64,000 bases of DNA. Source: Virgibacillus proomii. GTDB lineage: Bacteria; Bacillota; Bacilli; Bacillales; Amphibacillaceae. Both the position numbers and the translations under genes were made by a program. The notes below the pieces were generated by a model that had not been told where the DNA came from, did no database searches, and saw only the letters and a list, made by a program, of their open reading frames with translations. The stretch covers positions 558,001 to 622,000 of the forward strand of contig NZ_JAHLNO010000019.1 of the NCBI RefSeq assembly GCF_018916875.1. Direction: 5' to 3'. Positions within the stretch are counted from its first letter, which is position 1, and every line of letters starts with the position of its first letter. Shown piece after piece: positions 54,356 to 63,780 of the stretch.

Positions 54356-56854
54356 TTAGCTTATAGATTCACTTATTTCCTCCTTGTTAAAATCAGCTCG
54401 TTCTCGTAGTGAACGATACTTGAACATAAAGACAAGAAATGACAGTACGGCAAATAGAGCAAAATAAATTAGTAATATGCTAATATTTTCCCACATATTG
54501 GATGTATTTCCTAGTGTAATAATATTTCGATAGCTGTTTATAGAATACGTAAATGGTAAAAAGATACTTAGATTACGTAATTCTTCTGGAAGCATATCAA
54601 CTGGCAACGCTGATCCCGTTGTAGATAATTGAAGAACAACAAATGCTAACGCAAGGAATCTACCAATATTTCCAGCTAAACCTACTAAGAATAAAACAAT
54701 CATTAAGAAAGTTAAGCTTACCATAATAGAAAATAGGACGAAGGAAATACTGCTTTGTACATCCAGTTTTAATACAAATAGGGTATACAAAGAGATCATT
54801 AATGCTTGGATGGTAGCAAGCATAGATAATTTTGCAATTTTACCAGTAAACCATGCTGTTGCTGATGGAGGTAAAGTAACTGGCTTTCGATATTGAACCG
54901 CAAAAGACATGATCAAGACCCCAACGTACAGTGCCAATGTTAAAATATATGGTGCATTTGAATCACGATAAAATGGAAAACTATTAATCACTTCACCATC
55001 TAAAACGACAGGTTCAGCAAACATCGCAATATTTTCCTCTTCCGGATCGATACTGCTCGTTCGCTTAGCGCCTCCTTCAAGACCTTCATACAATTCTTCA
55101 CTTCCATCAGATAGTTGCCCTAGTCCTCCGTCTACTTGTGATACACCATCAGTTAATGTTACCCAACCTTTTTTCACCGTTTGATTTCCTTCGCTTACTT
55201 GACTGGCACCATCGTACAATTTTGTTGCGCCGGCGGATAGCTCCTGCCAACCACTTTCAACTGTTTTGTTACCATCACGAATTTGCGATGAACCATCATG
55301 CAGTTGCGTTGCTCCTGCTGTAAGATCATTCCAGCCACTTTCAACAGCTGCATTCCCATCTTTAACTTGTTTTGTCCCATCATGTAATTTAGCAACGTTT
55401 GTCTGTAATTCTTTCCACCCGACGGCTACTGTTTTGTTACCGATGGCTACTTCCTTTGATCCGTCCGCTAATTTGCTTGCACCGTTTTGTAATTGCTGTT
55501 GTCCTTCTACAAGCTGACCGAGTCCATTGTCTAAGGTGGTCACCCCAGAGGTAAAGTCATTTTTTAGTCCATCTCTTAATTCATTAGCTCCATTTACCAG
55601 TCTTTGAAAATCTTTTTGTTTTTGTGGAACAGTTTTTAAATTTTCATTTAACTGTCCCATGATCATTTTGTAGAGAACATTATCTTTTAATCCATCGACA
55701 CTGTTAGGCAGTTGTTCAAGAGCTACCTGCAAGTTTTGCATCGATTCAATTGTTTCATTAACACCTACTTGTGCTTGTTGAACGCCTGCAGCTAATTGTT
55801 CGCTTCCCGGCAGAATTTTTTTATTTAATCCATCTTTTAACTGTGCACTTCCGTCCTTTGCTTGTCTGGCGCCTTCCAGTAATTCTGTTGCTCCAGATTG
55901 CAGCTCACTCGCTCCATCTGCTAATTGAGAAGCACCATTTGATAAACGATTAATATCCGATGATTTTTCATTTAAAACACCTACTAGTTGTGAAGTTCCA
56001 TCACTTACTTGTTTAGCGCCATCTGCAAGTCTTGCAATATCACTTGATTTATTTTGTAAATTACTTAATAGGGTACCGGTTCCGATGTTTAATTCTTGAG
56101 CGCCATTGGCAAGTCTCGTTATATCTCCCTGTTTAGAAACTAAAGATTCTTTCATTATCCGGTTGCCGTCTTCAACTTGTTTTGCTCCATCAACTAAACG
56201 TCCTATATCGGAGGACTTTTCATTTAATGAATCAAGAATTTGTTCAGAACCATCTTTTAATTGTCCTGTACCATCATTAATTTGTTTAGCACCATCTGCA
56301 GCTTCTGTGAATCCATTAGCAACTTCTTTCAATTGTGAAACAACATTTTCTACATATGTTGCGGTAATTTGTGCAGACAATTGTGTTTTTAATGTTTCAA
56401 CAGCTTTATTAGTGACTTGGGCAGCCATGAAGTGCAATCCTTCATTTTGCGTATATTTTAATTCTGGTTTTATTGGTTCGTCATCAAGTACAGTCAATGC
56501 TTTTTCTGAAAAATCTTCAGGTACTTCAATAGTCATATAATATTTCATGTTATCCATACCATTTTTAGCTTCTTCAGACGAGACAAAATCCCAACCTAAT
56601 AATTTATTTTCTTTTAAGCTGGCAATCAAGATTTCGCCGATATTTATTCTTTCTCCATCTGAAATAGCGCCTTGATCGTTATTAACAACAGCAACTGGTA
56701 AATTATCTGTGTTATCATATGGTCCCCATTTCGGAGATAACATGATCATTGCATACACAAGCGGCACTAATATCCCTATACAGACAGATAGAAGTACATA
56801 CCGATTTTTGAAAATACGTTTCATCTCTGCGGAAATATAACCCGCTTTTCCCAT
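54356..56854 (-). CDS. YhgE/Pip family membrane protein
   Basis: 832 residues; AAAGGGGGATA upstream. An N-terminal membrane helix (about 15-38) is followed by the YhgE N-domain (LPVAVVNNDQGA). A long extracellular helical segment (about 170-600) has many repeats of the type L-x-DG-x-x-QL-x-DG. Then come five C-terminal membrane helices of ABC-2 permease type (about 645-815). Family members include phage infection protein Pip and B. subtilis YhgE and YueB; YueB is the SPP1 receptor. The repeats form a long stalk outside the cell. Function of this one is unknown; a phage receptor or partner of type VII secretion are possible. Confidence 0.87.
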   Translation of the reverse strand: MGKAGYISAEMKRIFKNRYVLLSVCIGILVPLVYAMIMLSPKWGPYDNTDNLPVAVVNNDQGAISDGERINIGEILIASLKENKLLGWDFVSSEEAKNGMDNMKYYMTIEVPEDFSEKALTVLDDEPIKPELKYTQNEGLHFMAAQVTNKAVETLKTQLSAQITATYVENVVSQLKEVANGFTEAADGAKQINDGTGQLKDGSEQILDSLNEKSSDIGRLVDGAKQVEDGNRIMKESLVSKQGDITRLANGAQELNIGTGTLLSNLQNKSSDIARLADGAKQVSDGTSQLVGVLNEKSSDINRLSNGASQLADGASELQSGATELLEGARQAKDGSAQLKDGLNKKILPGSEQLAAGVQQAQVGVNETIESMQNLQVALEQLPNSVDGLKDNVLYKMIMGQLNENLKTVPQKQKDFQRLVNGANELRDGLKNDFTSGVTTLDNGLGQLVEGQQQLQNGASKLADGSKEVAIGNKTVAVGWKELQTNVAKLHDGTKQVKDGNAAVESGWNDLTAGATQLHDGSSQIRDGNKTVESGWQELSAGATKLYDGASQVSEGNQTVKKGWVTLTDGVSQVDGGLGQLSDGSEELYEGLEGGAKRTSSIDPEEENIAMFAEPVVLDGEVINSFPFYRDSNAPYILTLALYVGVLIMSFAVQYRKPVTLPPSATAWFTGKIAKLSMLATIQALMISLYTLFVLKLDVQSSISFVLFSIMVSLTFLMIVLFLVGLAGNIGRFLALAFVVLQLSTTGSALPVDMLPEELRNLSIFLPFTYSINSYRNIITLGNTSNMWENISILLIYFALFAVLSFLVFMFKYRSLRERADFNKEEISESIS

Positions 56855-57287
56855 GAAATATCCCCCTTTTAGTTCTCATTGTCTTTTCATATAAGAGATT
56901 GATGAAAAATTTGAATAAAATGATAAATAGAATTTCAATGTATGTCAGAATGGATAACAAGTCTTGGAGTTAAAACGATACCAGTGGAAAAACTTTCATC
57001 GTTCAACAGATAAGGGCAACCTAAGTGGTTGTCTTACGCCAAACACTTGTCGGTCAGCTAAGTTTTTCTTGTTGTTTAGGAAACTCTATCCGTTTGTACA
57101 TGGTGGATAACTTTTTTAAAAAGTATCTTTACGTTTAGATTCATTGCTTGTGCTTTTGTACTTTAAGGATAAGAAAGACGTCAACATATATAACTAGATA
57201 TGGCATTTTAGCTGACCTCAGCTTTTTTATTCTGGAACGTGCACTAATAGGAAAAAATGTAAAGGCTAGTTTTGCAATTGTTTTGTT
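56855..57287. other. Intergenic with element E/B scraps
   Basis: 57000-57075 resembles element E (TAAGTGGTTGTC ... GGTCAGCTAAGTTTTTCTTG), and 57100-57160 the left end of B (AAGTATCTTTACGTTTAGATTC). Weak frames on both strands at 57141-57342 are not genes. Confidence 0.45.
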
Positions 57288-57326
57288 AAAAAAGGCAATG
57301 AAAATCAAATCAGATTTCCACTGCCT
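57288..57326 (-). terminator. Terminator of the LPxTA surface protein gene
   Basis: GGCAGTGGAAATC / GATTTTCATTGCC (one G-T pair each side), followed on the minus strand by TTTTTTAAC. Confidence 0.8.
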
Positions 57327-57338
57327 ATCCTCAATCAA

Positions 57339-58565
57339 TTAATTGAAGATATACTTACGAAATAAATGTAAAGATCCCCCTAATACAAGTAATATTGCAC
57401 CAATTAACAATGTGAACGGAATATTCGTTGCTGTATTCGGAAGAACTCCTCCTTTATTGGTATTTTCTTGTTTTGGATTATCGCTGTTGTTATTCCCAAC
57501 TCCTATATTATTATCATCGTCTGGCTTTTCACTGTCACCAGGTTTATCACTATCACCTGGTTTTTGATCATCGCTTGGCTTTTCACCGTCATCAGGCTTC
57601 TTGCCATCCCCCGGTTTCTCACCGTAATCAGGTTTATCGCCATCGCCAGGCTTGTCACCATTACTTGGTTTATCGTCATTACCTGGATCTGCAGCTTCTT
57701 CAACATAAACAGTGCGAGTAGCTGCTGCTTGGTTTCCAGCTTTATCGGTCACTGTATATGTAATGCTATATTCTCCGGCTTTTTGAGTATTCACCTTTCC
57801 TGAAATCTTAATTTGATCGGTGAGATCTCCGTCAACATTATCTTTAGCAGTTGCACCCGGTTCGCTATACGTTTCACCAACATTTAAAGTCATTGGATTA
57901 TCGCCGTTTAACGTAATAACTGGTGCCTCATTATCCACTTCTTCCTCTGTTTCTTCTACCTTCACTGTCGTAAGCAGATTATCCTCGGCTGGTGTACAGG
58001 TAACAGGTAAATTAACTGGTGTTGTGCCTAACTTTGCATGAATTTCTGCTTTTATCTCACCTACATGAATATTTACATCTACATCGCCGGCAGTATAGCT
58101 TGCATCATTTGCACCTATAATGAATGGAATAAAAGGAGCATCATTGTCAAATGGAGTTTCCGGAATAGCGACCCCTTCTGTTCCAACTACATTCACCGTT
58201 TCATTTGCGGCTTGCAAATTAAATTGATTTACATGGCCGTTAAAAGGATTAATTAAACCCTTTAGTGGAGCTAAGCTTCCAGTTAAATCCACTTCAATTG
58301 CTGTTTCAATATCAGAAACGGAAAACTTCTGATGTGGATTCACTATATCCGGGATTGATACAGTAGGAGTAACCTTCATATCAATGAGAATGTCTCCAGC
58401 AATTGAAGTTTTAGCAACACATTCATAATCAAATGTTTTCGTTGCTTGTTCTGCATGTATGGTTTTTAATCCGCCACTATAGAAAATCACGAAAATAATA
58501 CTTAACATCATAATGGTGAGTTTTTTTGTTATTTTGTTAATGATAATCTCCTCCTTCTTTTTCAT
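57339..58565 (-). CDS. LPxTA-anchored surface protein with DUF5011-type Ig domain
   Basis: 408 residues. Signal peptide (about 1-38, ending IHA before EQATK). A beta-rich domain (about 45-205) carries two Cys (YECVAK and VTCTPAED), reminiscent of DUF6801-type surface domains (tentative). Next come a DUF5011/Ig-like domain (about 218-295: LNVGETYSEPGATAKDNVDG), a Pro-Asp-Gly-Lys stalk of KPGDG-like repeats (about 300-355), and the sorting signal LPNTAT with hydrophobic helix and RKYIFN tail. The sorting motif is identical to that of the matrix protein at 39345. AAGGAGGAG lies inside codons 3-5, ahead of an ATT codon, so the true start may be slightly downstream of the ATG or use ATT. Wall adhesin by architecture. 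Confidence 0.85.
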   Translation of the reverse strand: MKKKEEIIINKITKKLTIMMLSIIFVIFYSGGLKTIHAEQATKTFDYECVAKTSIAGDILIDMKVTPTVSIPDIVNPHQKFSVSDIETAIEVDLTGSLAPLKGLINPFNGHVNQFNLQAANETVNVVGTEGVAIPETPFDNDAPFIPFIIGANDASYTAGDVDVNIHVGEIKAEIHAKLGTTPVNLPVTCTPAEDNLLTTVKVEETEEEVDNEAPVITLNGDNPMTLNVGETYSEPGATAKDNVDGDLTDQIKISGKVNTQKAGEYSITYTVTDKAGNQAAATRTVYVEEAADPGNDDKPSNGDKPGDGDKPDYGEKPGDGKKPDDGEKPSDDQKPGDSDKPGDSEKPDDDNNIGVGNNNSDNPKQENTNKGGVLPNTATNIPFTLLIGAILLVLGGSLHLFRKYIFN

Positions 58566-59244
58566 TTATTTCTTCTTTAATTAGACATGTATCACGCTCC
58601 TCCGTCTTCATAAAAGCATTGTTGTAAACCCTTTCAATTTCTGTTAGTATGAAAACAGTTATAGTACAGAGTTGTATTTATTAACCTGTTGTATGAAAGC
58701 TGTACTATTACTTTAAATTTTTTATACTCTTTCACCAATTCCTAAAAAAATCGTATTTTCATATAGCTCATTCAGTTACACCCCCTATTTTTATATAGCC
58801 AAAATTAACTTATTATAAAAACAAGTCCTAATTAATGAGGGAAATAACTGTTTAAAGCAATCAGGATAGCAGTTTAAGGAATAAGCAAAATTAAATAATA
58901 GAAAGGAGCAATTGGAAGATAATTTAATTCTAAAAAGAGATTAAAATTCCAAGTCGGACGAATTATATCCAGATACAACTAAATAAATCAGAATATTCGC
59001 GGTAGAGGGAAATTTCGCAAGGAATGCTTTTCTCCTTGAAGTGAAATAAAGGAAAAAACGCAATGTGATAAGCTGTCAAGTTTTTCTTAAAGGGACGCTT
59101 TTACGGCGTCTTACAGCACCTTATACGCGAGATAAATAATATCCGTATATAAATTGGAATGAGGGGAGTACGAACGGTTTAAAAATTTAATTATTTTTGG
59201 GGGAGATATAATTAATTGATGAAAAAGGAAGGGGAGAAAGTTTT
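58566..59244. other. Divergent intergenic region with degraded inverted element C
   Basis: At about 58995-59140 the minus strand has GATAAAG-like and CTTACAGCACCTTATACGCG sequences of element C (AAGGAATGCTTTTCTCCTTGAAG, TTACGGCGTC). The rest is AT-rich with no gene seen. Confidence 0.45.
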
Positions 59245-60747
59245 ATGACATTGACTTTAGACCATTATCTAGACTCCTTATTTCATCGCGGATTAGACAT
59301 CATGCGGGAAAATGAACAAGCAATTCAACGTAATTGGAAAAAAATTCAACACTATTTTCAAAATACGGGTAAGAAATCGGCAAGTACTACAGCCAAATCC
59401 GTTAAAATTTTCTCGGAAATCATTTTTAATTATCAATACGATAAAGAGACATTAATTAACCAATTGAGGACTGCTTGGAACAAAGAAATAGGCAATAGTT
59501 CATTGAACCAATTCCTTATAACATTATTAGAAAATTCGGTTCATCAAGCCGCTAAATTAAACAAGGATAATAATTATAATGATCATCAAGCTATTCAATA
59601 TGTGTTTACTAAAATCAGTGAACATATTTTTACAGAAAAACTAGAGCACTTATTTACGATTGATACTTTTTTAGAACATCTTGTTACTTCTGAGCAGTTA
59701 CCAATCGAATGGGTTGCTGTTGTAGTAAGAAGCGACAATGTATTTTACGTTGATAAATGGTTCAATAGATATCAATGTTTACTGCATACACATTATAATA
59801 TAGCAGCAGAGAATATTTTTGATTTAACGGAACAACTATTGAGATATATTACTCATTCCAATAATAAAAATGTGATTACCATTCCTTTTGAAAATATGAC
59901 CTTATTATTATGCACGGATAAAGATAGTACAGGGCATATTGTTCCTTTTATTCACCATGCGTTACAACTTTTTCAAAGCAGTAAGTCAATTTTAAATATA
60001 ACTCGGCAAGAACAGCGATGGAAGGATTCTGTCATTATGTTTTATGAATCAATTATGCAGGCAAAATCGTTTAAAGAGGCATTGGAATTGGTAACGAAAG
60101 GGTTTACAAATTATTTACCGTTTGAACGTTGTGGGATTTTTTCCTATTCCCCCAATGATGAAATTGGGATCGGTTTATCAGGTCATCGATTTGATATAAA
60201 AGCAATTCAAGAGATTACGGAAGATGTACGAAATTTCCCGCTCATTAATAATGGTTTAGAACTATTACGATTGTTTGGTGATGGAATAAAATTTTTACAG
60301 CCGCTTTTTATTCCTGATGCTAAAGATAGTTTTCCTACCAGGTATATTCAACAATTTCAATTAAAATCTGTAGTTGTAGCGCCAATTTTCAAAGCTTCTA
60401 ATCATGAATTAATCGGGGCTGCTATCCTTGATCAAGGAGCAAATAAACAGTTTACAATGTCACAGGATACATATACGGCATTGATTAAGTTCGGACAAAG
60501 TGCCGGAGAAATTATTGGAAAATTTAAAAATAATATTAATTACTTAAATAAATCACTACATCTTTCATTAAGAGAAATTGAAGTATTAACATTGATGGCA
60601 GAGGGAGAATCAACAAGTAGTGCTGCTGATAAATTACACTTGAGTGAGTATACGGTAAGAGATTATATTACAAAAATCATGCAAAAAATGAAGGCGAAGA
60701 ATCGTACTGAAGCAGTAGCCTATGCAATTAGGCATGGAATTATCTAA
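59245..60747 (+). CDS. GAF-domain LuxR-type transcription regulator
   Basis: 500 residues; AAGGGGAGAAAG upstream. An N-terminal helical region of unknown type (about 1-270), then a GAF-like sensor domain (about 275-420: FKEALELVTKGFTNYLPFERCGIFSYS ends here only as pattern), then a LuxR helix-turn-helix (about 437-498: LSLREIEVLTLMAEGESTS). No receiver domain, so the signal is probably a small ligand bound by the GAF part. It stands alone with its own terminator; target genes unknown, the divergent surface-protein gene being one candidate. Confidence 0.83.
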   Translation: MTLTLDHYLDSLFHRGLDIMRENEQAIQRNWKKIQHYFQNTGKKSASTTAKSVKIFSEIIFNYQYDKETLINQLRTAWNKEIGNSSLNQFLITLLENSVHQAAKLNKDNNYNDHQAIQYVFTKISEHIFTEKLEHLFTIDTFLEHLVTSEQLPIEWVAVVVRSDNVFYVDKWFNRYQCLLHTHYNIAAENIFDLTEQLLRYITHSNNKNVITIPFENMTLLLCTDKDSTGHIVPFIHHALQLFQSSKSILNITRQEQRWKDSVIMFYESIMQAKSFKEALELVTKGFTNYLPFERCGIFSYSPNDEIGIGLSGHRFDIKAIQEITEDVRNFPLINNGLELLRLFGDGIKFLQPLFIPDAKDSFPTRYIQQFQLKSVVVAPIFKASNHELIGAAILDQGANKQFTMSQDTYTALIKFGQSAGEIIGKFKNNINYLNKSLHLSLREIEVLTLMAEGESTSSAADKLHLSEYTVRDYITKIMQKMKAKNRTEAVAYAIRHGII

Positions 60748-60780
60748 AGTCATCTCTGTGTAGACCAACAAATGAAGTAA

Positions 60781-60824
60781 GATAAAAAAAGGAGCTAATT
60801 AACTATATTTGCTCCTTTTTATCA
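60781..60824 (+). terminator. Terminator of the LuxR gene
   Basis: GATAAAAAAAGGAGC / GCTCCTTTTTATC, stem with A/T tails. Confidence 0.85.
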
Positions 60825-60837
60825 GTAGAAGTTGTTT

Positions 60838-61015
60838 TGTGAAAGAAGTTGATTCGACGCGATAAAAATTTAATTTCACATGTAAAGATCGTATATATAT
60901 CCTAACGTTACTCCTTTATTATCTTAACGACTATCTAAGAAGAACGGCGGCTAAATACCGATGGACGTATACATGTACGAAAAAAGCGGATTCTTTTCAA
61001 GGACGTTCGAGCTCG
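60838..61015 (+). repeat. Element F, copy 1
   Basis: GAAAGAAGTTGATTCGACGCGAT, TTTAATTTCACATGTAAAGATCG, ACCGATGGACGTATACATG, TTTTCAAGGACGTTCGAGC. It matches 61442-61617 and shares its last part with D units. Confidence 0.85.
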
Positions 61016-61154
61016 GTAAATAAACGTGTAAAAACATTTACTTTTAATTATGAAATTGAGTTATGGGTATGAATATTCGGAAAAAAATATTATTATTGAT
61101 TTGAACCATTGTATTTTTTAAGTTAACAATAATTCCGTTATAGGAGGTGTTATC

Positions 61155-61247
61155 TTGAAAAAAGACATGATAAAGGTGATATCTGTTTTTGGTATAGGAT
61201 CTATTTTAATTTTATTTATTCCATTTTTCTTTAATTATTTTTTATAA
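61155..61247 (+). CDS. 30-residue membrane peptide
   Basis: TTG start at 61155, six bases after a full AGGAGGTG. The peptide has a short basic head (KKDMIK) and one hydrophobic helix (VISVFGIGSILILFIPFFF) to the end. A terminator starts 23 bases after the stop. It lies between two direct copies of element F. Not recognised; possible roles range from a small regulatory membrane peptide to a toxin. No antisense promoter was evident, unlike the module at 16 kb. Confidence 0.6.
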   Translation: MKKDMIKVISVFGIGSILILFIPFFFNYFL

Positions 61248-61270
61248 TAAAACTAGTCTCCCAAAAAACT

Positions 61271-61304
61271 AAGAAACCTTCAAATAAAAGGCTTCTTGGT
61301 TTTT
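61271..61304 (+). terminator. Terminator of the membrane peptide gene
   Basis: AAGAAACCTT / AAGGCTTCTT (one mismatch), then GGTTTTTAAG. Confidence 0.7.
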
Positions 61305-61421
61305 AAGTCACCTGATTCATTTTATTCCATTAATGAATATAGTAGCTATTTAGTTATTTAAAGAGAAAAACAACCGACAACAGCACTAACATTCGCTCCA
61401 CCTAATGCCAAGACTCCACTT

Positions 61422-61447
61422 TATTTAGTGGAGGTCGCTTTTTGAAA
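61422..61447 (+). terminator. Hairpin with T-run before element F copy 2
   Basis: GACTCCACT / AGTGGAGGTC stem with a six-base loop, then GCTTTTTGA; directly followed by element F, so a possible insertion site. Confidence 0.45.
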
Positions 61448-61617
61448 GAAGTTGATTCGACGCGATGAAAGTTTAATTTCACATGTAAAGATCGTATCCT
61501 AATGTCACTTCTTTATCTTAACGTATTTAAGACAGAAGAAAGGGACCTAATACCGATGGACGTATACATGTACGAAAAAAGTGGATTCTTTTCAAGGACG
61601 TTCGAGCTTTTGTTTCG
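61442..61617 (+). repeat. Element F, copy 2
   Basis: Direct copy of 60838-61015, starting GAAAGAAGTTGATTCGACGCG and ending GACGTTCGAGC. Confidence 0.85.
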
Positions 61618-61784
61618 CTTCAAGGAGAAAAGTACTCCTAGACTGTTAGTTTCACATGTCCAACAAAGCAAGTAGGTAGTCAGCTGCTGTGCCATAAAAC
61701 TTGCCTCCAGTCTAGTTTTCTTTATCCGTTAGGAAAAGATAAAATTTTAGACAGTAGTTAAGGCGACGAAGTAAAATTTTTATG

Positions 61785-61855
61785 TTGGAAGTATAAATGC
61801 AACCAGGCAGTCTCCTGCACTAAAGCTTACCGCGGTCAGCTAAGTTTTCTTTATC
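61785..61855 (+). repeat. Element E copy abutting the acyl-CoA synthetase stop
   Basis: AAATGCAACCAGGCAGTCTCC, CTAAAGCTTACCGCGGTCAGC, TAAGTTTTCTTTATCC. The final TTTATCC covers the stop codon of the minus-strand gene. Confidence 0.65.
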
Positions 61856-63686
61856 CGGTTGTGACGGCGATCCGATTATCCATGCTTTCTTCTTTGTATA
61901 CAGAGTCAATTAAATCTTGATATCTCTTTTCAATAATATCTGTTTTAAGAGATAGCTTTGGGGTTAATTCTCCTCCATCAATGGTCCATTCATCACTAAT
62001 AATAATCACTTTTTTAGGCTGTGCATAATTCGTAAATTTCTTAGTTAGTGTGTTTACTTCTTCATTTAAAAGCTGTTGTACTTTTTTATCATTACATAGT
62101 GCCTCACTGGAATTTGTATTAATTCCTCGCTTCTTGGCCCAAGGAATTAAATTTTCGTAATCTGGATTTACCAATGTAATAACGTATTTCTTTTTGTCAC
62201 CAACTACAAGCGATTGACTAATATATGCACTTTCGTTTATTGCCGTTTCAACTGGGGCTGGTGCTACATTCATTCCGGTAGATAGAACAAGAATCCGTTT
62301 TTTACGGTCGATGATTTTTAAATAACCATTTTCATCTAATTTTCCAATATCGCCTGTTTTGAACCAGCCTTCTTCAAAAGCTTTTTCTGTTTCTTGGGCA
62401 TTGTTATAATATCCTTGTGTAATATTAGGGCCTTTTACTAAAATTTCTCCATCCTGGGTAATTTTTAATTCGACATTAGGTAAAATTTTACCAACTGTCC
62501 CTGCTTTTGCTCGAATGATTGGATTTGAAGAAATAATAGGTGATGTTTCCGTTAACCCATAGCCTTCGAGTAATGGAATATCTAAAGCCCAGAAAAACTT
62601 TGCTATATCTTCATTCAATGTTCCTCCTCCAGATACAAGACCTCGTAATCTCCCACCTAATTGATTCTTCACTTTTTGATAAACAAGTTTATTTGCTATT
62701 TTCCATTTACGAGCTAGGTTTTTGGGTAAATAATTTTGCGTGATATATTGATTGATGGTTGCGTTTAGATAGTATTTATATTTTTCTTCACCGACAGATA
62801 TGGCCCAATTAAAAATTTTTCGTTTTACAGCTGAGCCATTTTCCATTTCACTTTGTACTTTTGTATACACTTTTTCAAATAATCTTGGAACGCTTGTCAT
62901 TATGGTTGGTTTGAATTCTATTAAATCTTCCGGGATGGTTGTAATATTTTCTGCATAGCTAATCGTTATTCCAATAGATAATGGTAAATAATGACCCGCT
63001 AGCCTTTCAAAGATATGTGAAAGCGGCAAATAGGAAAGCGAAACGTCTTCAGGTAACAGTTCAATTAACCAAAATTGAACTCCTTCTATATTGGCTAAAA
63101 TATTACCATGCGTTAACATTACTCCTTTTGGTTTGCCTGTTGTTCCAGAAGTGTTCATGATGGTAAGCAGCTGATCTCGACTAATATGCTGCCAGCATTG
63201 TTCCCAATTCGCTCGACTTTGGTTACCTCCAATATTTTCCACTTCTTTGAATGTCATAAAATTATTGACTTCCATTTGTTCTGGATACATCATAATAATA
63301 TGATCCAACTGTACTCCAGTCGCGATCAACTTGTCATATTGTTCCTTGTTTTCAACGATTGCAGCTGTAATATCACAGTTTTTTAAAATATAAGCAACTT
63401 GTTGGGAAGGAATGGTAGGATATATTGGTACGCTGACAGCCGAAATGCTTGCTAATGCAAAGTCAGAAATTGCCCACATAGGGTTGCTGTTTGAAATAAT
63501 AGCTACTTTTGCTTCAGGATTTATACCAATATATGTTAAGCCAGTTGCAAAGTTTTTAATTCTATTCCATAAATTTTGATACGCTATTTTTTTAATGGAA
63601 CCCTTTTCTTTCCATTGATAAGCTATATTATTAGGAAATTGTTCAACGGTAAGCTTCAGCATTTGCAAAACGTTAGCTACTTTCAT
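61851..63686 (-). CDS. Long-chain fatty acid-CoA ligase (AMP-forming)
   Basis: 611 residues; GAGGTGATGGGAG upstream of the ATG. AMP-binding enzyme with P-loop TSGTTGKPKGV (about 179-189), GYGLTETSP (about 380), TGDIGKLDENGYL and DRKKRI (C-domain hinge) and a catalytic Lys near the end (GGELTPKLSLK). It activates fatty acids to acyl-CoA at the membrane face. Full family length. The last codons and stop (ACCGGATAAAG) run into element E. Single gene on the minus strand. Confidence 0.88.
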   Translation of the reverse strand: MKVANVLQMLKLTVEQFPNNIAYQWKEKGSIKKIAYQNLWNRIKNFATGLTYIGINPEAKVAIISNSNPMWAISDFALASISAVSVPIYPTIPSQQVAYILKNCDITAAIVENKEQYDKLIATGVQLDHIIMMYPEQMEVNNFMTFKEVENIGGNQSRANWEQCWQHISRDQLLTIMNTSGTTGKPKGVMLTHGNILANIEGVQFWLIELLPEDVSLSYLPLSHIFERLAGHYLPLSIGITISYAENITTIPEDLIEFKPTIMTSVPRLFEKVYTKVQSEMENGSAVKRKIFNWAISVGEEKYKYYLNATINQYITQNYLPKNLARKWKIANKLVYQKVKNQLGGRLRGLVSGGGTLNEDIAKFFWALDIPLLEGYGLTETSPIISSNPIIRAKAGTVGKILPNVELKITQDGEILVKGPNITQGYYNNAQETEKAFEEGWFKTGDIGKLDENGYLKIIDRKKRILVLSTGMNVAPAPVETAINESAYISQSLVVGDKKKYVITLVNPDYENLIPWAKKRGINTNSSEALCNDKKVQQLLNEEVNTLTKKFTNYAQPKKVIIISDEWTIDGGELTPKLSLKTDIIEKRYQDLIDSVYKEESMDNRIAVTTG

Positions 63687-63780
63687 CTCCCATCACCTCT
63701 TTTTCAATAATTAAGCAAAAACTCGTCTAATAACTTGAAATGCGGATGATAATAGCATATATTTTTATTGGATAAATCTA

